From the NCBI RefSeq assembly GCF_031846485.1, contig NZ_JAVRHQ010000020.1:14431-78430 (forward strand): a DNA stretch of 64,000 nucleotides. Reading direction: 5' to 3'. Positions within the stretch are counted from its first letter, which is position 1. Every line of letters begins with the position of its first letter. The notes beneath the pieces are model-generated. The model was given only the letters and a program-made list of their open reading frames with translations. It was not told where the DNA came from and did no database searches. The position numbers and the translations under genes were made by a program. This document shows positions 8,743-15,957 of the stretch, piece by piece. The DNA comes from Autumnicola tepida (lineage in GTDB: Bacteria > Bacteroidota > Bacteroidia > Flavobacteriales > Flavobacteriaceae).

Positions 8743-9045
8743 TTACCTAAGCAGTTTACCAAGCCCCATCCTGTAAAGCATCTTTTTTTCAAAAGCCCAG
8801 AAGAAATTAAATTGGCCAAACAGCCATCCAAAACCTACTAAAAGCACCTGATATATAGGGAAAATAATGAGAATTCTTAGGGTCCAGTATAGAAGCCAAT
8901 GAGAAGATTCCCGGTAAAGTCCCAGCAACTCCACCAGAGGGCCGGCTAACCTGGCAGATGTGGATCCTGTTACAGCAAAAACCAGGAATATTGCCAGCAT
9001 TTGCCAATTAGAACTAATATCCCACCGTTCTTTCAGTTTCTTCAT
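8743..9045 (-). CDS. small membrane protein, DUF6787-like
   Basis: The 100-residue product has two hydrophobic segments: residues about 16-32 (MLAIFLVFAVTGSTSARL) and about 48-77 (WLLYWTLRILIIFPIYQVLL followed by VGFGWLFGQF). It ends with a charged tail (FEKKMLYRMGLGKLLR). The layout WQMLAIFLVFAVTGSTSARLAGP recalls the DUF6787 family of Bacteroidota, whose role is unknown. It is the first gene of a likely operon with the His-rich small protein and the TonB receptor. A TATATTTG box lies 4 nt before its ATG. Confidence 0.7.
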   Translation of the reverse strand: MKKLKERWDISSNWQMLAIFLVFAVTGSTSARLAGPLVELLGLYRESSHWLLYWTLRILIIFPIYQVLLVGFGWLFGQFNFFWAFEKKMLYRMGLGKLLR

Positions 9046-9049
9046 GCTG

Positions 9050-9057
9050 CAAATATA
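9050..9057 (-). promoter_or_regulatory. candidate -7 promoter box of the TonB receptor operon
   Basis: Read on the minus strand, TATATTTG (then CAGC) matches TAnnTTTG and ends 4 nt before the ATG at 9045. No -33 TTG is found at the expected spacing. A start site at this box would give a leaderless or near-leaderless message. Confidence 0.35.
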
Positions 9058-9153
9058 TTAAAAATCAGATAGAAGACCTTGCATAGTACCCATATCCAAT
9101 AGCCAGAAGATGAAATGAATTAATTACTGGATAGAAAAAACCTCAAAGATAAT

Positions 9154-9576
9154 TTAGATTCTTGTAGGGACACTAAATCTCTGGTTGTACTGCCGACTGA
9201 AATAAACAAAGTAATTATAAAGGAGATAATTAACCTCGTATCCATAATCAATCTGCGGCTCATAATTGATTTCGTTTACGTATAAATTGGGGTTATAAAT
9301 TTGAGGCTGGCGAACCCTGCTGTTGTATTCGGATACCAGGAACTGATTTTTGTTTTCCAGATATTGTTGGGAGTAGTAACCTTCAGGCTTCGCGACGGAA
9401 TTTATAAAAAGGTTAAAACCGGGTTCAATAATTATAATTTCATATTCCAGGCTATCATTAGCAATGCGCACCGTATCATTTTTGGCATTTGCAATCCTGT
9501 CTGAACGCAGGTTTCTACTTCCGCCACAGCTATAAATAAAAGCGGCTAACAAAAAAATATAAATCAAGTTTTTCAT
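9154..9576 (-). CDS. lipoprotein, DUF6146-like
   Basis: The 140-residue protein has a lipoprotein signal (MKNLIYIFLLAAFIYSCGGS, with Cys at 17). The mature part is polar and very rich in Asn, Tyr and Gln in its C-terminal half (YGYEVNYLLYNYFVYFSRQYNQRF). The central EYEIIIIEPGFNLFINSVAKPEGYYSQQYLE (core IIEPGFNLFINSVAKPEGYY) is the part I recognise from flavobacterial lipoproteins of the DUF6146 type. The function is unknown. It lies 40 bp downstream of the DUF937 gene on the same strand and could share its transcript. Acidic or neutral residues after Cys leave outer or inner membrane targeting open. Confidence 0.75.
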   Translation of the reverse strand: MKNLIYIFLLAAFIYSCGGSRNLRSDRIANAKNDTVRIANDSLEYEIIIIEPGFNLFINSVAKPEGYYSQQYLENKNQFLVSEYNSRVRQPQIYNPNLYVNEINYEPQIDYGYEVNYLLYNYFVYFSRQYNQRFSVPTRI

Positions 9577-9616
9577 TAATATTCTTTACGTTTCTTATTT
9601 CAAAAAATATTCCAAT

Positions 9617-10240
9617 TCATTTTCCGCCTGTAAAGCCTTTCAGAATACTGTCTCCCTTTTTTTTATTTTTTCCGCCACCTAAAATCATACCGCTAACGTC
9701 ATCTATTACATTTCCGTCATCATCTTTATCTAATAAACTTTGAACAAAAGAATGATCATGAGCAGCACTGGATCCTAAAACAGAACCGATAAGAGAGGAA
9801 AGCCCAGATCCGGAAACATTGTCTTTGCGCTTTTGGCTGCCTAAAAGATTCATAATTACAGGCGCGGCTAATTTAATGATTGTTCCTATGGTGCCCTTTT
9901 CCAGCCCAAGAGTAGTGGAGAGGGCAGATTCTATTCCGCTTCTTTTATCACCTAAAATATGATCCAGGATTTTGTTGCCTTCATTATCTACTTCATCCGT
10001 ATCGGCTTCTGAAAGGTTATTAAGGAGGTGGCCGTTGTGCTTATCAGCTTCCAGGGCGTTGTTCAATTTTTCTGAACCTTTGTCGTCTTCAGCGTTTTTC
10101 TTTAAAGCACCAAGGATCATGGGCATTGCCATTCCCAACGCTGTAGTTGCTTTTTCTTTGTCGAGACCGGTCTTTTCGGTAATTTTTCCGATTAATTGAT
10201 CACCGGTTTTTGTATTTAAAATATCCAGAATAGAAGCCAT
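9617..10240 (-). CDS. DUF937 domain protein
   Basis: The 207-residue protein starts with a typical DUF937 pattern: MASILDILNTKTGDQLIGKI, then TGLDKEKATTALGMAMPMILGALKKNA. It repeats related helices around residues 100-135 (GIESALSTTLGLEKGTIGTIIKLAAPVIMNLLGS). The C-terminal third is Gly/Ser/Asp-rich and has a DKDDDGNVIDDVSGMILGG segment with an acidic, calcium-loop-like look. No signal peptide is present. DUF937 proteins are thought to be structural helical repeats related to YidB, with no known activity. It is separated by about 90 bp from serA and may form a unit with the lipoprotein gene downstream. Confidence 0.85.
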   Translation of the reverse strand: MASILDILNTKTGDQLIGKITEKTGLDKEKATTALGMAMPMILGALKKNAEDDKGSEKLNNALEADKHNGHLLNNLSEADTDEVDNEGNKILDHILGDKRSGIESALSTTLGLEKGTIGTIIKLAAPVIMNLLGSQKRKDNVSGSGLSSLIGSVLGSSAAHDHSFVQSLLDKDDDGNVIDDVSGMILGGGKNKKKGDSILKGFTGGK

Positions 10241-10331
10241 GATAAAATTTTTATAAGTTAAGACTTCAATTTAGAGCTTTATGATTAAACACAGCGTTAA
10301 AGAAATGCTACAGGAAAAATAAACTTTATCC

Positions 10332-11282
10332 TCATTGCAGGGCGCGAATAATTTTTTCAGCAAGTTCCACACCAGTCCTTTCCCTTGCATCCAAAGTAGC
10401 TGTACCAATGCGGGGACTTAAGGATACTTTTTCATTCATAAGGACTTTTATATGGGGAGCAGGCTCGTTCTCAAAAGCATCCAGGCCGGCGAAAGAGATT
10501 TTTCCGTTTTCCAGCCCGTCCAGCAGGGCTTTTTCATCAATCACTCCTCCACGGGAGGTATTAATTATGCCCACATCGTCCTTCATGGCGTTAATTTCAA
10601 CTTCGCCAATAAGAGGTTCTTTTTGCGCGGGAACATGTATACTAATAAAATCGGACCATTTAATGAGCTGATGCAAAGGTTCTGTGCTTACGGGAATGCT
10701 AATACTTTGGTGGTTAAAGAAATCCAGCTCAATATTTTCCTCTCTTATCGTTTTGTCACTGGCTATAACTTTCATTCCTAATCCCAGGGCTATCTTTGCG
10801 ACTTCCTGTCCAGTCTTACCAAAACCAATAATGCCAAGCGTTTTACCTCTTAATTCCCGGCCACCAGCATAGGTTTTTCTTAGTTCCTTAAACCTGGTTT
10901 CTCCTTCCAAAGGCATATTCCTATTAGAATCATGTAGGAAGCGTACACCACCAAAAAGATGCGCGAACACCAGTTCTGCTACGGCGGCAGCAGGTGCTTC
11001 TGGTGTATTTACCACCTCAATTCCCTTTTTTTCAGCGTACTTCACTTCGATATTGCCAAGGCTTAAGCCGCTGCGGCCAATAACCTTAAGGCTGGGGCAG
11101 GCATCTATGAGTTCTTTATCAATTTTGGTGCTACTGCCAATTATAAGGGCAGCAACTTCATTCTTATTAATAAAATCCTGAAGTTGCTCCTGGGCAACCC
11201 TGGTAACCAATACTTCGAATCCTGCCTTTTCCAGAATTTCCACGCCTTTTGTTGAGATGCCTTCACTGGCTAATACTTTCAT
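10332..11282 (-). CDS. serA: D-3-phosphoglycerate dehydrogenase
   Basis: The 316-residue protein is a D-2-hydroxyacid dehydrogenase. The NAD-binding Rossmann motif is GKTLGIIGFGKTGQEVAKIA (about residue 145), a conserved Arg/Glu/His system surrounds INTSRGGVIDEKALLDGLENG, and the N-terminal substrate lobe shows NTPEAPAAAVAELV. It is a short form without the C-terminal ACT regulatory domain. The reaction is oxidation of 3-phosphoglycerate to 3-phosphohydroxypyruvate, the first step of serine synthesis. The assignment rests on its place 12 bp downstream of serC on the same strand; alone, the sequence could be another hydroxyacid dehydrogenase. Lack of ACT means no direct serine feedback through that domain. 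Confidence 0.9.
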   Translation of the reverse strand: MKVLASEGISTKGVEILEKAGFEVLVTRVAQEQLQDFINKNEVAALIIGSSTKIDKELIDACPSLKVIGRSGLSLGNIEVKYAEKKGIEVVNTPEAPAAAVAELVFAHLFGGVRFLHDSNRNMPLEGETRFKELRKTYAGGRELRGKTLGIIGFGKTGQEVAKIALGLGMKVIASDKTIREENIELDFFNHQSISIPVSTEPLHQLIKWSDFISIHVPAQKEPLIGEVEINAMKDDVGIINTSRGGVIDEKALLDGLENGKISFAGLDAFENEPAPHIKVLMNEKVSLSPRIGTATLDARERTGVELAEKIIRALQ

Positions 11283-11294
11283 CTTCTTTTCTTT

Positions 11295-12359
11295 TTATGC
11301 TTTCTTTTCTAAATTCTGCATTACATCTACCAGTACCTGTACGCTTTCCAGAGGAAGCGCGTTGTACATGGAGGCCCTGTATCCTCCAACACTACGATGC
11401 CCGCTAAGCCCATTGATGTTTGCCTCTTTCCACATTTCATCAAATTTGTCTTTATTGCTTTCATCTGTTAGATTGAAAGTGGCATTCATGGCAGATCGGT
11501 CTTCAACCGCGGCAAAACCTTTGAAAAGCGGGTTCCGGTCAATTTCATCATAAACCAATTTGGCTTTCTGCGCATTTCTTTCTTCTACTGCACTTATTCC
11601 GCCCCGGGATTTAAGCCAGCGCAGGGTGAGCAGGGAAACATAAACCGCATAAACCGGCGGAGTGTTAAACATGCTTTCTTTTTCTATATGGACTTTGTAG
11701 GACATCATAGAAGGTATTTCCCTTTTTACCTTATCCAGTATTTCCTCTTTAATCACCACCAGGGTTGCCCCGGCAGGTCCCATATTTTTTTGGGCTCCGG
11801 CATAAATAAGGTCAAATTGGGAAAAATCCAATACCCGCGAAAAAATATCACTGCTCATATCACAAACTACAGGAACTTCAGTTTGCGGAAAAGATTTCAT
11901 CTGGGTTCCAAAAATGGTATTATTACTGGTACAGTGAAAATAATCGGCATCTTCAGGGATTGAATAATCAGCCGGGATATAATTAAAATTTTTATCTTTT
12001 GAAGAAGCGGCTTCTATCACCTCTCCAAAAAGTTTTGCTTCTTTTATTGCTTTGCTGGACCAGGTTCCCGTGTTAAGATAAGCAGCTTTTTTGTTTAAAA
12101 GGTTGTATGCAGTCATTAAAAACTGCATACTGGCTCCTCCTTGTAAAAACAAGGCTTTGTAGCCTTTATTCTGAAGGTTTAGAAGCTCCAGGGCGAGGTT
12201 TCTGGCTTCTTCTATAACTTTTACAAACGCGGGGCTGCGATGCGAAATTTCCAGAATGGAAAGGCCAGAATCATTAAAATCCAGCACTGCCTGCGAAGCC
12301 TGCTGAAAAACCTCTTGTGGAAGTATGCAGGGGCCTGCACTAAAATTGTGTTTTTTCAT
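11295..12359 (-). CDS. serC: phosphoserine aminotransferase
   Basis: The protein is a class-V PLP aminotransferase. From the chosen start (MKKHNFSAGPCILPQEV) it is 354 residues, the normal length; the ATG 27 bp earlier adds only RHDQPFHF-type residues with no family match. Key features are FSAGPCILP at the N-terminus, GGASMQFLMTAYNLL, the PLP lysine at about 191 (YAGAQKNMGPAG), and HRSVGGYRASMYNA near the end, which binds the phosphate. It converts 3-phosphohydroxypyruvate and glutamate to phosphoserine. It is followed by serA. The order acyl-CoA reductase, serC, serA next to a ferredoxin is a familiar Bacteroidota block. Confidence 0.95.
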   Translation of the reverse strand: MKKHNFSAGPCILPQEVFQQASQAVLDFNDSGLSILEISHRSPAFVKVIEEARNLALELLNLQNKGYKALFLQGGASMQFLMTAYNLLNKKAAYLNTGTWSSKAIKEAKLFGEVIEAASSKDKNFNYIPADYSIPEDADYFHCTSNNTIFGTQMKSFPQTEVPVVCDMSSDIFSRVLDFSQFDLIYAGAQKNMGPAGATLVVIKEEILDKVKREIPSMMSYKVHIEKESMFNTPPVYAVYVSLLTLRWLKSRGGISAVEERNAQKAKLVYDEIDRNPLFKGFAAVEDRSAMNATFNLTDESNKDKFDEMWKEANINGLSGHRSVGGYRASMYNALPLESVQVLVDVMQNLEKKA

Positions 12360-12437
12360 AAAATGAAAGGGTTGATCATGCCTCACAAAGATGCTAAAAT
12401 TTGCAAGGAATAGCTATTAATAAACTTCAAATTTGGG

Positions 12438-13499
12438 CTACAGCTTCAGGAGAAAATCCATGGTGTCAACATCATCGGCGTAATCCCACAATTCCGGATG
12501 TTGCGTTTTGCCAAATTCCACTTCATTTTCAGTAAACCCGCCGGAGACCACACACTGCAATTTTTCTTTTTCCTGCTGAAGCTTATTCCGAAGTTCTTCT
12601 TCCGAAGTATATTTTTCATAAAACAGCGTGGCGATAGGGGAGCCAAAACTTTCATCTTCCTTCAGGATCAAAAATCCGTTATCCAGCAGTTTAAATTCGC
12701 TCATAAGGTAAACGGCTTTATTATAATCGTAATTATTTGAATATTTCGCCTGATTAATAATGTAATTCCAGTTATACATTGCCTTGAAAAAATCATCAAA
12801 ATCGTAATTTTCTGGAACATAAAGTTTGGAAACATTCCGGCAACCAAGGCCGTAATATCTAAAGATATCTTCGCTTAGCTCCTGGAGTTGCTTTTTACTT
12901 TCCTTACCTGTTAAAACGGCTACGGAATTCCTGTTTTTCCTGATAATGCTTGGTTTATCTTTAAAATAGTATTCGAAGTAGCGGGAAGTATTATTGCTTC
13001 CCGTAGCAATTACGGCATCAAAATTTTTCATTCTGTCATCAGTAAACCGGATAAGATCTTTAAATTCAGGATTCAGGAAAATCAGATATTCCACCAAAAG
13101 TGGCAATAATTGCTTATCGTTACCAGATTGCTTTATCAGGACTTTATGCCCGGCCATAAGTACACATATAAAGTCATGAAACCCCACCAGCGGAATGTTT
13201 CCCGCCATAATTACCGCTACAGTTTTGGGCTCTGACTGACCTATAGTGTCGTACCTGCTCAACCATTTTTCAAGATTATCGGGGGTGAGCGCAATACTCC
13301 ACTGCCGGAGAGCAAAAATTACATTTTCCCGGGTAAACCAACCGTTATAATGAATTGCAGAATCAATTTTTTGATTCATCCTATTGAAAAATTCTTCTTT
13401 TTCAGAATCTATTTCTGGAATTTCTTTAGAAGAAAGCGGGAATTTCCCCATGAATTTTCCAAGTTCTGCAAAATGTGATTTTCTTTCGTGGAATGTCAT
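12438..13499 (-). CDS. acyl-CoA reductase, LuxC-like
   Basis: The 353-residue protein resembles the LuxC/aldehyde dehydrogenase-like acyl-CoA reductases found beside serC in Bacteroidota. It has an NAD(P)-binding stretch (KTVAVIMAGNIPLVGFHDFICVLMAG, core VIMAGNIPLVGFHDF), the segment DAVIATGSNNTSRYFEYYF, and the probable thiol nucleophile Cys220 (YYGLGCRNVSKLYVP). It would reduce an acyl-CoA to an aldehyde, but the physiological substrate is unknown. It is transcribed divergently from the ferredoxin gene, whose product could relate to the same redox step. No signal peptide or membrane helix is present. Confidence 0.85.
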   Translation of the reverse strand: MTFHERKSHFAELGKFMGKFPLSSKEIPEIDSEKEEFFNRMNQKIDSAIHYNGWFTRENVIFALRQWSIALTPDNLEKWLSRYDTIGQSEPKTVAVIMAGNIPLVGFHDFICVLMAGHKVLIKQSGNDKQLLPLLVEYLIFLNPEFKDLIRFTDDRMKNFDAVIATGSNNTSRYFEYYFKDKPSIIRKNRNSVAVLTGKESKKQLQELSEDIFRYYGLGCRNVSKLYVPENYDFDDFFKAMYNWNYIINQAKYSNNYDYNKAVYLMSEFKLLDNGFLILKEDESFGSPIATLFYEKYTSEEELRNKLQQEKEKLQCVVSGGFTENEVEFGKTQHPELWDYADDVDTMDFLLKL

Positions 13500-13507
13500 G
13501 CCCTTAT

Positions 13508-13538
13508 TTGGTTATGAATTTGATTGACGTTAAATTTG
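13508..13538 (+). promoter_or_regulatory. promoter of the ferredoxin gene
   Basis: A TTG at 13508-13510 is followed after 20 nt by TAAATTTG at 13531-13538. This fits the Bacteroidota promoter pattern TTG-N17-23-TAnnTTTG. The predicted start is near 13545, giving a leader of about 90 nt. Confidence 0.55.
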
Positions 13539-13635
13539 TGCAGCGAAATTAAAATTTCCAATTGGGAAAAACTATTGAATTTCTGAAAAGCTGTGGAGTT
13601 TTGATTTCTATTATAATTTACAAATAAAATGAGCT

Positions 13636-13986
13636 ATGGCAATTGTAATAACTGATGAATGCATAAACTGTGGTGCCTGCGAACCGGAATGTCCAAATAC
13701 CGCTATTTATGAAGGAGCTGACGACTGGAGGTATGCAGATGGAACCGATCTTGAAGGAGATGTGGTTCTTCCAAATGGAAAAGCTGCGAATGCCGAAGAA
13801 GCACAGGAGCCGGTAAGTGATGAGATCTATTATATAGTACCAGATAAATGTACTGAATGTAAAGGTTTTCACGAGGAACCTCAATGTGCTGCGGTATGTC
13901 CCGTAGATTGCTGCGTGCCGGATGATGAGCATGTGGAAAGTGAAGAGGAATTATTAGCTAAGCAGCGTTTTATGCACGAAAGCTAG
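13636..13986 (+). CDS. ferredoxin with two [4Fe-4S] clusters
   Basis: The 116-residue protein has a first cluster motif Cys9-x2-Cys12-x2-Cys15-x3-Cys19 (CINCGACEPECP). The second motif begins at Cys72 (CTECKGFHEEPQCAAVCPVDCC), with an eight-residue insertion between its second and third Cys, as in Alvin/Azotobacter-type 2[4Fe-4S] ferredoxins. A 35-residue acidic insert separates the motifs (GADDWRYADGTDLEG). It transfers electrons in the cytoplasm; the partner is unknown. It sits divergently from the acyl-CoA reductase and is followed by a terminator, so it is a single-gene transcript. The ATG at 13636 is preferred to one at 13629 that is in another frame. Confidence 0.95.
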   Translation: MAIVITDECINCGACEPECPNTAIYEGADDWRYADGTDLEGDVVLPNGKAANAEEAQEPVSDEIYYIVPDKCTECKGFHEEPQCAAVCPVDCCVPDDEHVESEEELLAKQRFMHES

Positions 13987-14011
13987 AAGGATATTTACAT
14001 ATCTGCAAGAT

Positions 14012-14045
14012 AAAAAGCCCGTTTCCATGAGAAGCGGGCTTTTTT
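14012..14045. terminator. rho-independent terminator, bidirectional
   Basis: AAAAAGCCCG and CGGGCTTTTT form a 10-bp stem with a 13-nt loop. A/T runs on both sides serve the ferredoxin gene (+) and the converging AraC gene (-). Confidence 0.85.
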
Positions 14046-14057
14046 ATTTCTAAGAAT

Positions 14058-14936
14058 TCAGGTTACCGCATATCTTAATTCGGTACGGTATGCAGATGGG
14101 GATTTTCCTGTAAATTTCTTGAACTGCTTATTAAAATGGCTGAAATTGTTGAAACCGCACTCAAAGCAAACATCGGTAATGCTCATTTGTTTTTCATGCA
14201 GGAGTTTCGCGGCATGTACCAGCCGGTATTCATTTACGAACTGCGTAAACGTCTTTCCTGTAATCCTTTTAAAATAACGACAAAACGCCGGCACCGTCAT
14301 GCTTACTTTATCGGCTATTTCTTCGAGGCTGATGGGCCGCTTATATTCCTGTTTTACAAAATTAAATACCACATTTATCCGGTCATTATCCTGAAGTTCG
14401 GTTTCCAGGAGAAAACCATGAGCATTTAGAACAGTATAATTCTCAGCCTCTTCAAGCATTTTCAAAATATCCAAAAGACCCAAAAGCCTGTAGTAGGTAT
14501 TCTTTTCTTTAAGAGCTTCAATTTTTTTTCCAATGCCGCGCTTGGTTTCCCCATGAAAGACAATTCCTTTTCGGGAGCGGTCAATAAGCGACTTAATGCC
14601 TTTCATTTCAGGAGTGTCGAAAAACCCTTCTCCCATAAAATTTTCTTTAAGCTGAATAACGGTTTCCGCTTCATGAGCGGTAAGGCTGTCAGTAAATCCG
14701 CAATGGGGCAGGTGAGGGCCAATTAAGATAAGGTCTCCGTTACGATAATAGGAAAGATGGCTGCCAATCTGCCTTTTTCCTGTTCCTCCATTTACATATA
14801 CCAGCTCAATTTCCGGATGATAATGCCAAAAGGTATTGCTGTTATTTTGATGATCCTTATTATAGGTCTTATAAGTAATTGAGCTCCCAAAGGCTGGTTC
14901 TACTTTCTCAAAAGCCGGTTTAGATAATTTTTCCAT
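14058..14936 (-). CDS. AraC-family transcriptional regulator
   Basis: The 292-residue protein has an N-terminal cupin-like sensing domain (about 20-100: FWHYHPEIELVYVNGGTGKRQIGSH, then GDLILIGPHLPHCGF). The C-terminal double helix-turn-helix (about 190-288) shows ISLEEIADKVSMTVPAFCRYFKRITGKTFTQFVNEYRL (core SMTVPAFCRYFKRITG) and the second HTH signature ITDVCFECGFNNFSHFNKQFKKFTG. The cupin plus AraC layout is typical of sugar-responsive activators. Its divergent neighbour is a secreted protein gene followed by an aldose epimerase lipoprotein gene, so sugar sensing is plausible. The target is not shown. Confidence 0.9.
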   Translation of the reverse strand: MEKLSKPAFEKVEPAFGSSITYKTYNKDHQNNSNTFWHYHPEIELVYVNGGTGKRQIGSHLSYYRNGDLILIGPHLPHCGFTDSLTAHEAETVIQLKENFMGEGFFDTPEMKGIKSLIDRSRKGIVFHGETKRGIGKKIEALKEKNTYYRLLGLLDILKMLEEAENYTVLNAHGFLLETELQDNDRINVVFNFVKQEYKRPISLEEIADKVSMTVPAFCRYFKRITGKTFTQFVNEYRLVHAAKLLHEKQMSITDVCFECGFNNFSHFNKQFKKFTGKSPSAYRTELRYAVT

Positions 14937-15069
14937 AATCCCAATTTTTGTTGAATATAATGTAATTTCATTTTATAACCTATTTATGCACGAAATTAAC
15001 TACAATATATGCTATTTAAACCTGTTAATTAACCAGAGGTTTAACTAATGGTAATTTTAGACATATTTA

Positions 15070-15096
15070 TGCATATTCAGCATTTATCTGCATTCA
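15070..15096 (+). promoter_or_regulatory. direct repeat, possible AraC-type operator
   Basis: TGCATATTCAG at 15070 and TGCATTCA at 15089 are spaced 19 bp apart, about two helical turns. They lie just upstream of a -7 box, the usual place and spacing for an AraC dimer that activates transcription. The neighbouring AraC gene makes this worth testing; the match is weak. Confidence 0.25.
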
Positions 15097-15106
15097 AATA
15101 TCAGCC

Positions 15107-15114
15107 TATATTTG
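15107..15114 (+). promoter_or_regulatory. -7 promoter box of the secreted protein gene
   Basis: TATATTTG matches TAnnTTTG. The predicted start near 15120 gives a leader of about 45 nt before the ATG at 15165. A poor -33 match (TTTA around 15083) lies 20 nt upstream. Confidence 0.4.
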
Positions 15115-15164
15115 TTTTAGTAATTATTAGTGAATTAACATTATTAACAATTAAAACTAAAATT

Positions 15165-15746
15165 ATGAAGTATGCATTTAGATTAGTAATCGTTACTCTA
15201 TTACTAGGTATTAGTTTTAACGTTAAAGCAGCCGATGACCTGGCTGTAAAGGTGAAAGAAAAGACAATTCTTGTAGAAGTAGGAAACTCTTATGAGGAGG
15301 GAACATTATCTTTACAGGATGAACAGGGAAGGGTGCTTTTTAAAGATGGCCTTATGGAAGATGGATCTTATTCAAAAGCATTGAACCTTGCTGATGCTCC
15401 AATGGGCATTTATTTCCTTCAATTTGAAAACAAGTATCACATTTATACAAAAGTGATTACGAAAAATGAAGAAGGAATACATGTTGAAGACAAAACATCA
15501 GAAATTACCTTTAAACCAACTTTTAAGGTAGAAAATAAAAAAGTGATGTTTTCTCTGGCAAATCCTACAGAGGGAGTTGCGAAAGTAAAAATTTACAATT
15601 CGCTTGGGCAACTAATGGCCACTACGCAAGGTAAAGGAGCTGTGGTTACAAAAACGATCGATTTTAAGAATGTTCCTGATGGGGAATATAGGATTGAAAT
15701 CAATACTAAAAAGGATCATTTCTTTAAAACAGTGAATCTTGGCTAA
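15165..15746 (+). CDS. secreted protein with a T9SS-tail-like C-terminal beta domain
   Basis: The ATG at 15165 gives a 193-residue protein that begins with a signal peptide (MKYAFRLVIVTLLLGISFNVKA, cleavage after Ala). An ATG 117 bp upstream would place hydrophobic non-coding-like residues before this signal, so I reject it. The mature part has two beta-rich modules. The second (about 120-193: FSLANPTEGVAKVKIYNSLG, then GKGAVVTKTIDFKNVPDGEYRIEI) follows the pattern of the C-terminal sorting or DUF3244-like domains of Bacteroidota. The protein lacks the usual final Lys-rich motif, so type IX secretion is uncertain. It lies beside an AraC regulator that may control it. Confidence 0.75.
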   Translation: MKYAFRLVIVTLLLGISFNVKAADDLAVKVKEKTILVEVGNSYEEGTLSLQDEQGRVLFKDGLMEDGSYSKALNLADAPMGIYFLQFENKYHIYTKVITKNEEGIHVEDKTSEITFKPTFKVENKKVMFSLANPTEGVAKVKIYNSLGQLMATTQGKGAVVTKTIDFKNVPDGEYRIEINTKKDHFFKTVNLG

Positions 15747-15770
15747 TTCTTAGTTTAAAAATGAAATTCC

Positions 15771-15802
15771 AGAGCGCCCGGCATTGCCGGGCGCTCTTTT
15801 TT
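15771..15802 (+). terminator. strong rho-independent terminator
   Basis: AGAGCGCCCGGCA pairs with the following TGCCGGGCGCTCT and has a minimal loop and a T run. It ends the secreted-protein transcript. Confidence 0.92.
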
Positions 15803-15957
15803 ATAGAATATTTAAAAATTTTGACGATATTGCTTCGAAAGTAACTGAAATAGTAGTTTGATGTAAAGAAAGGCAAATACATTTTTTGTTTAGAACCACT
15901 AACAGAATAGGTATCTCTCGTTCTTTTATATTAGATACATCTATTAATTTTAATTTT

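Noticed and set aside
8739..8831. Earlier ATG of the His-rich protein gene
   Set aside because: It overlaps the upstream membrane protein gene by 89 bp, and the extra residues do not look like a signal peptide.
15048..15164. Earlier ATG of the secreted protein gene
   Set aside because: It would place 39 residues before a clean signal peptide and includes the promoter box region at 15107.
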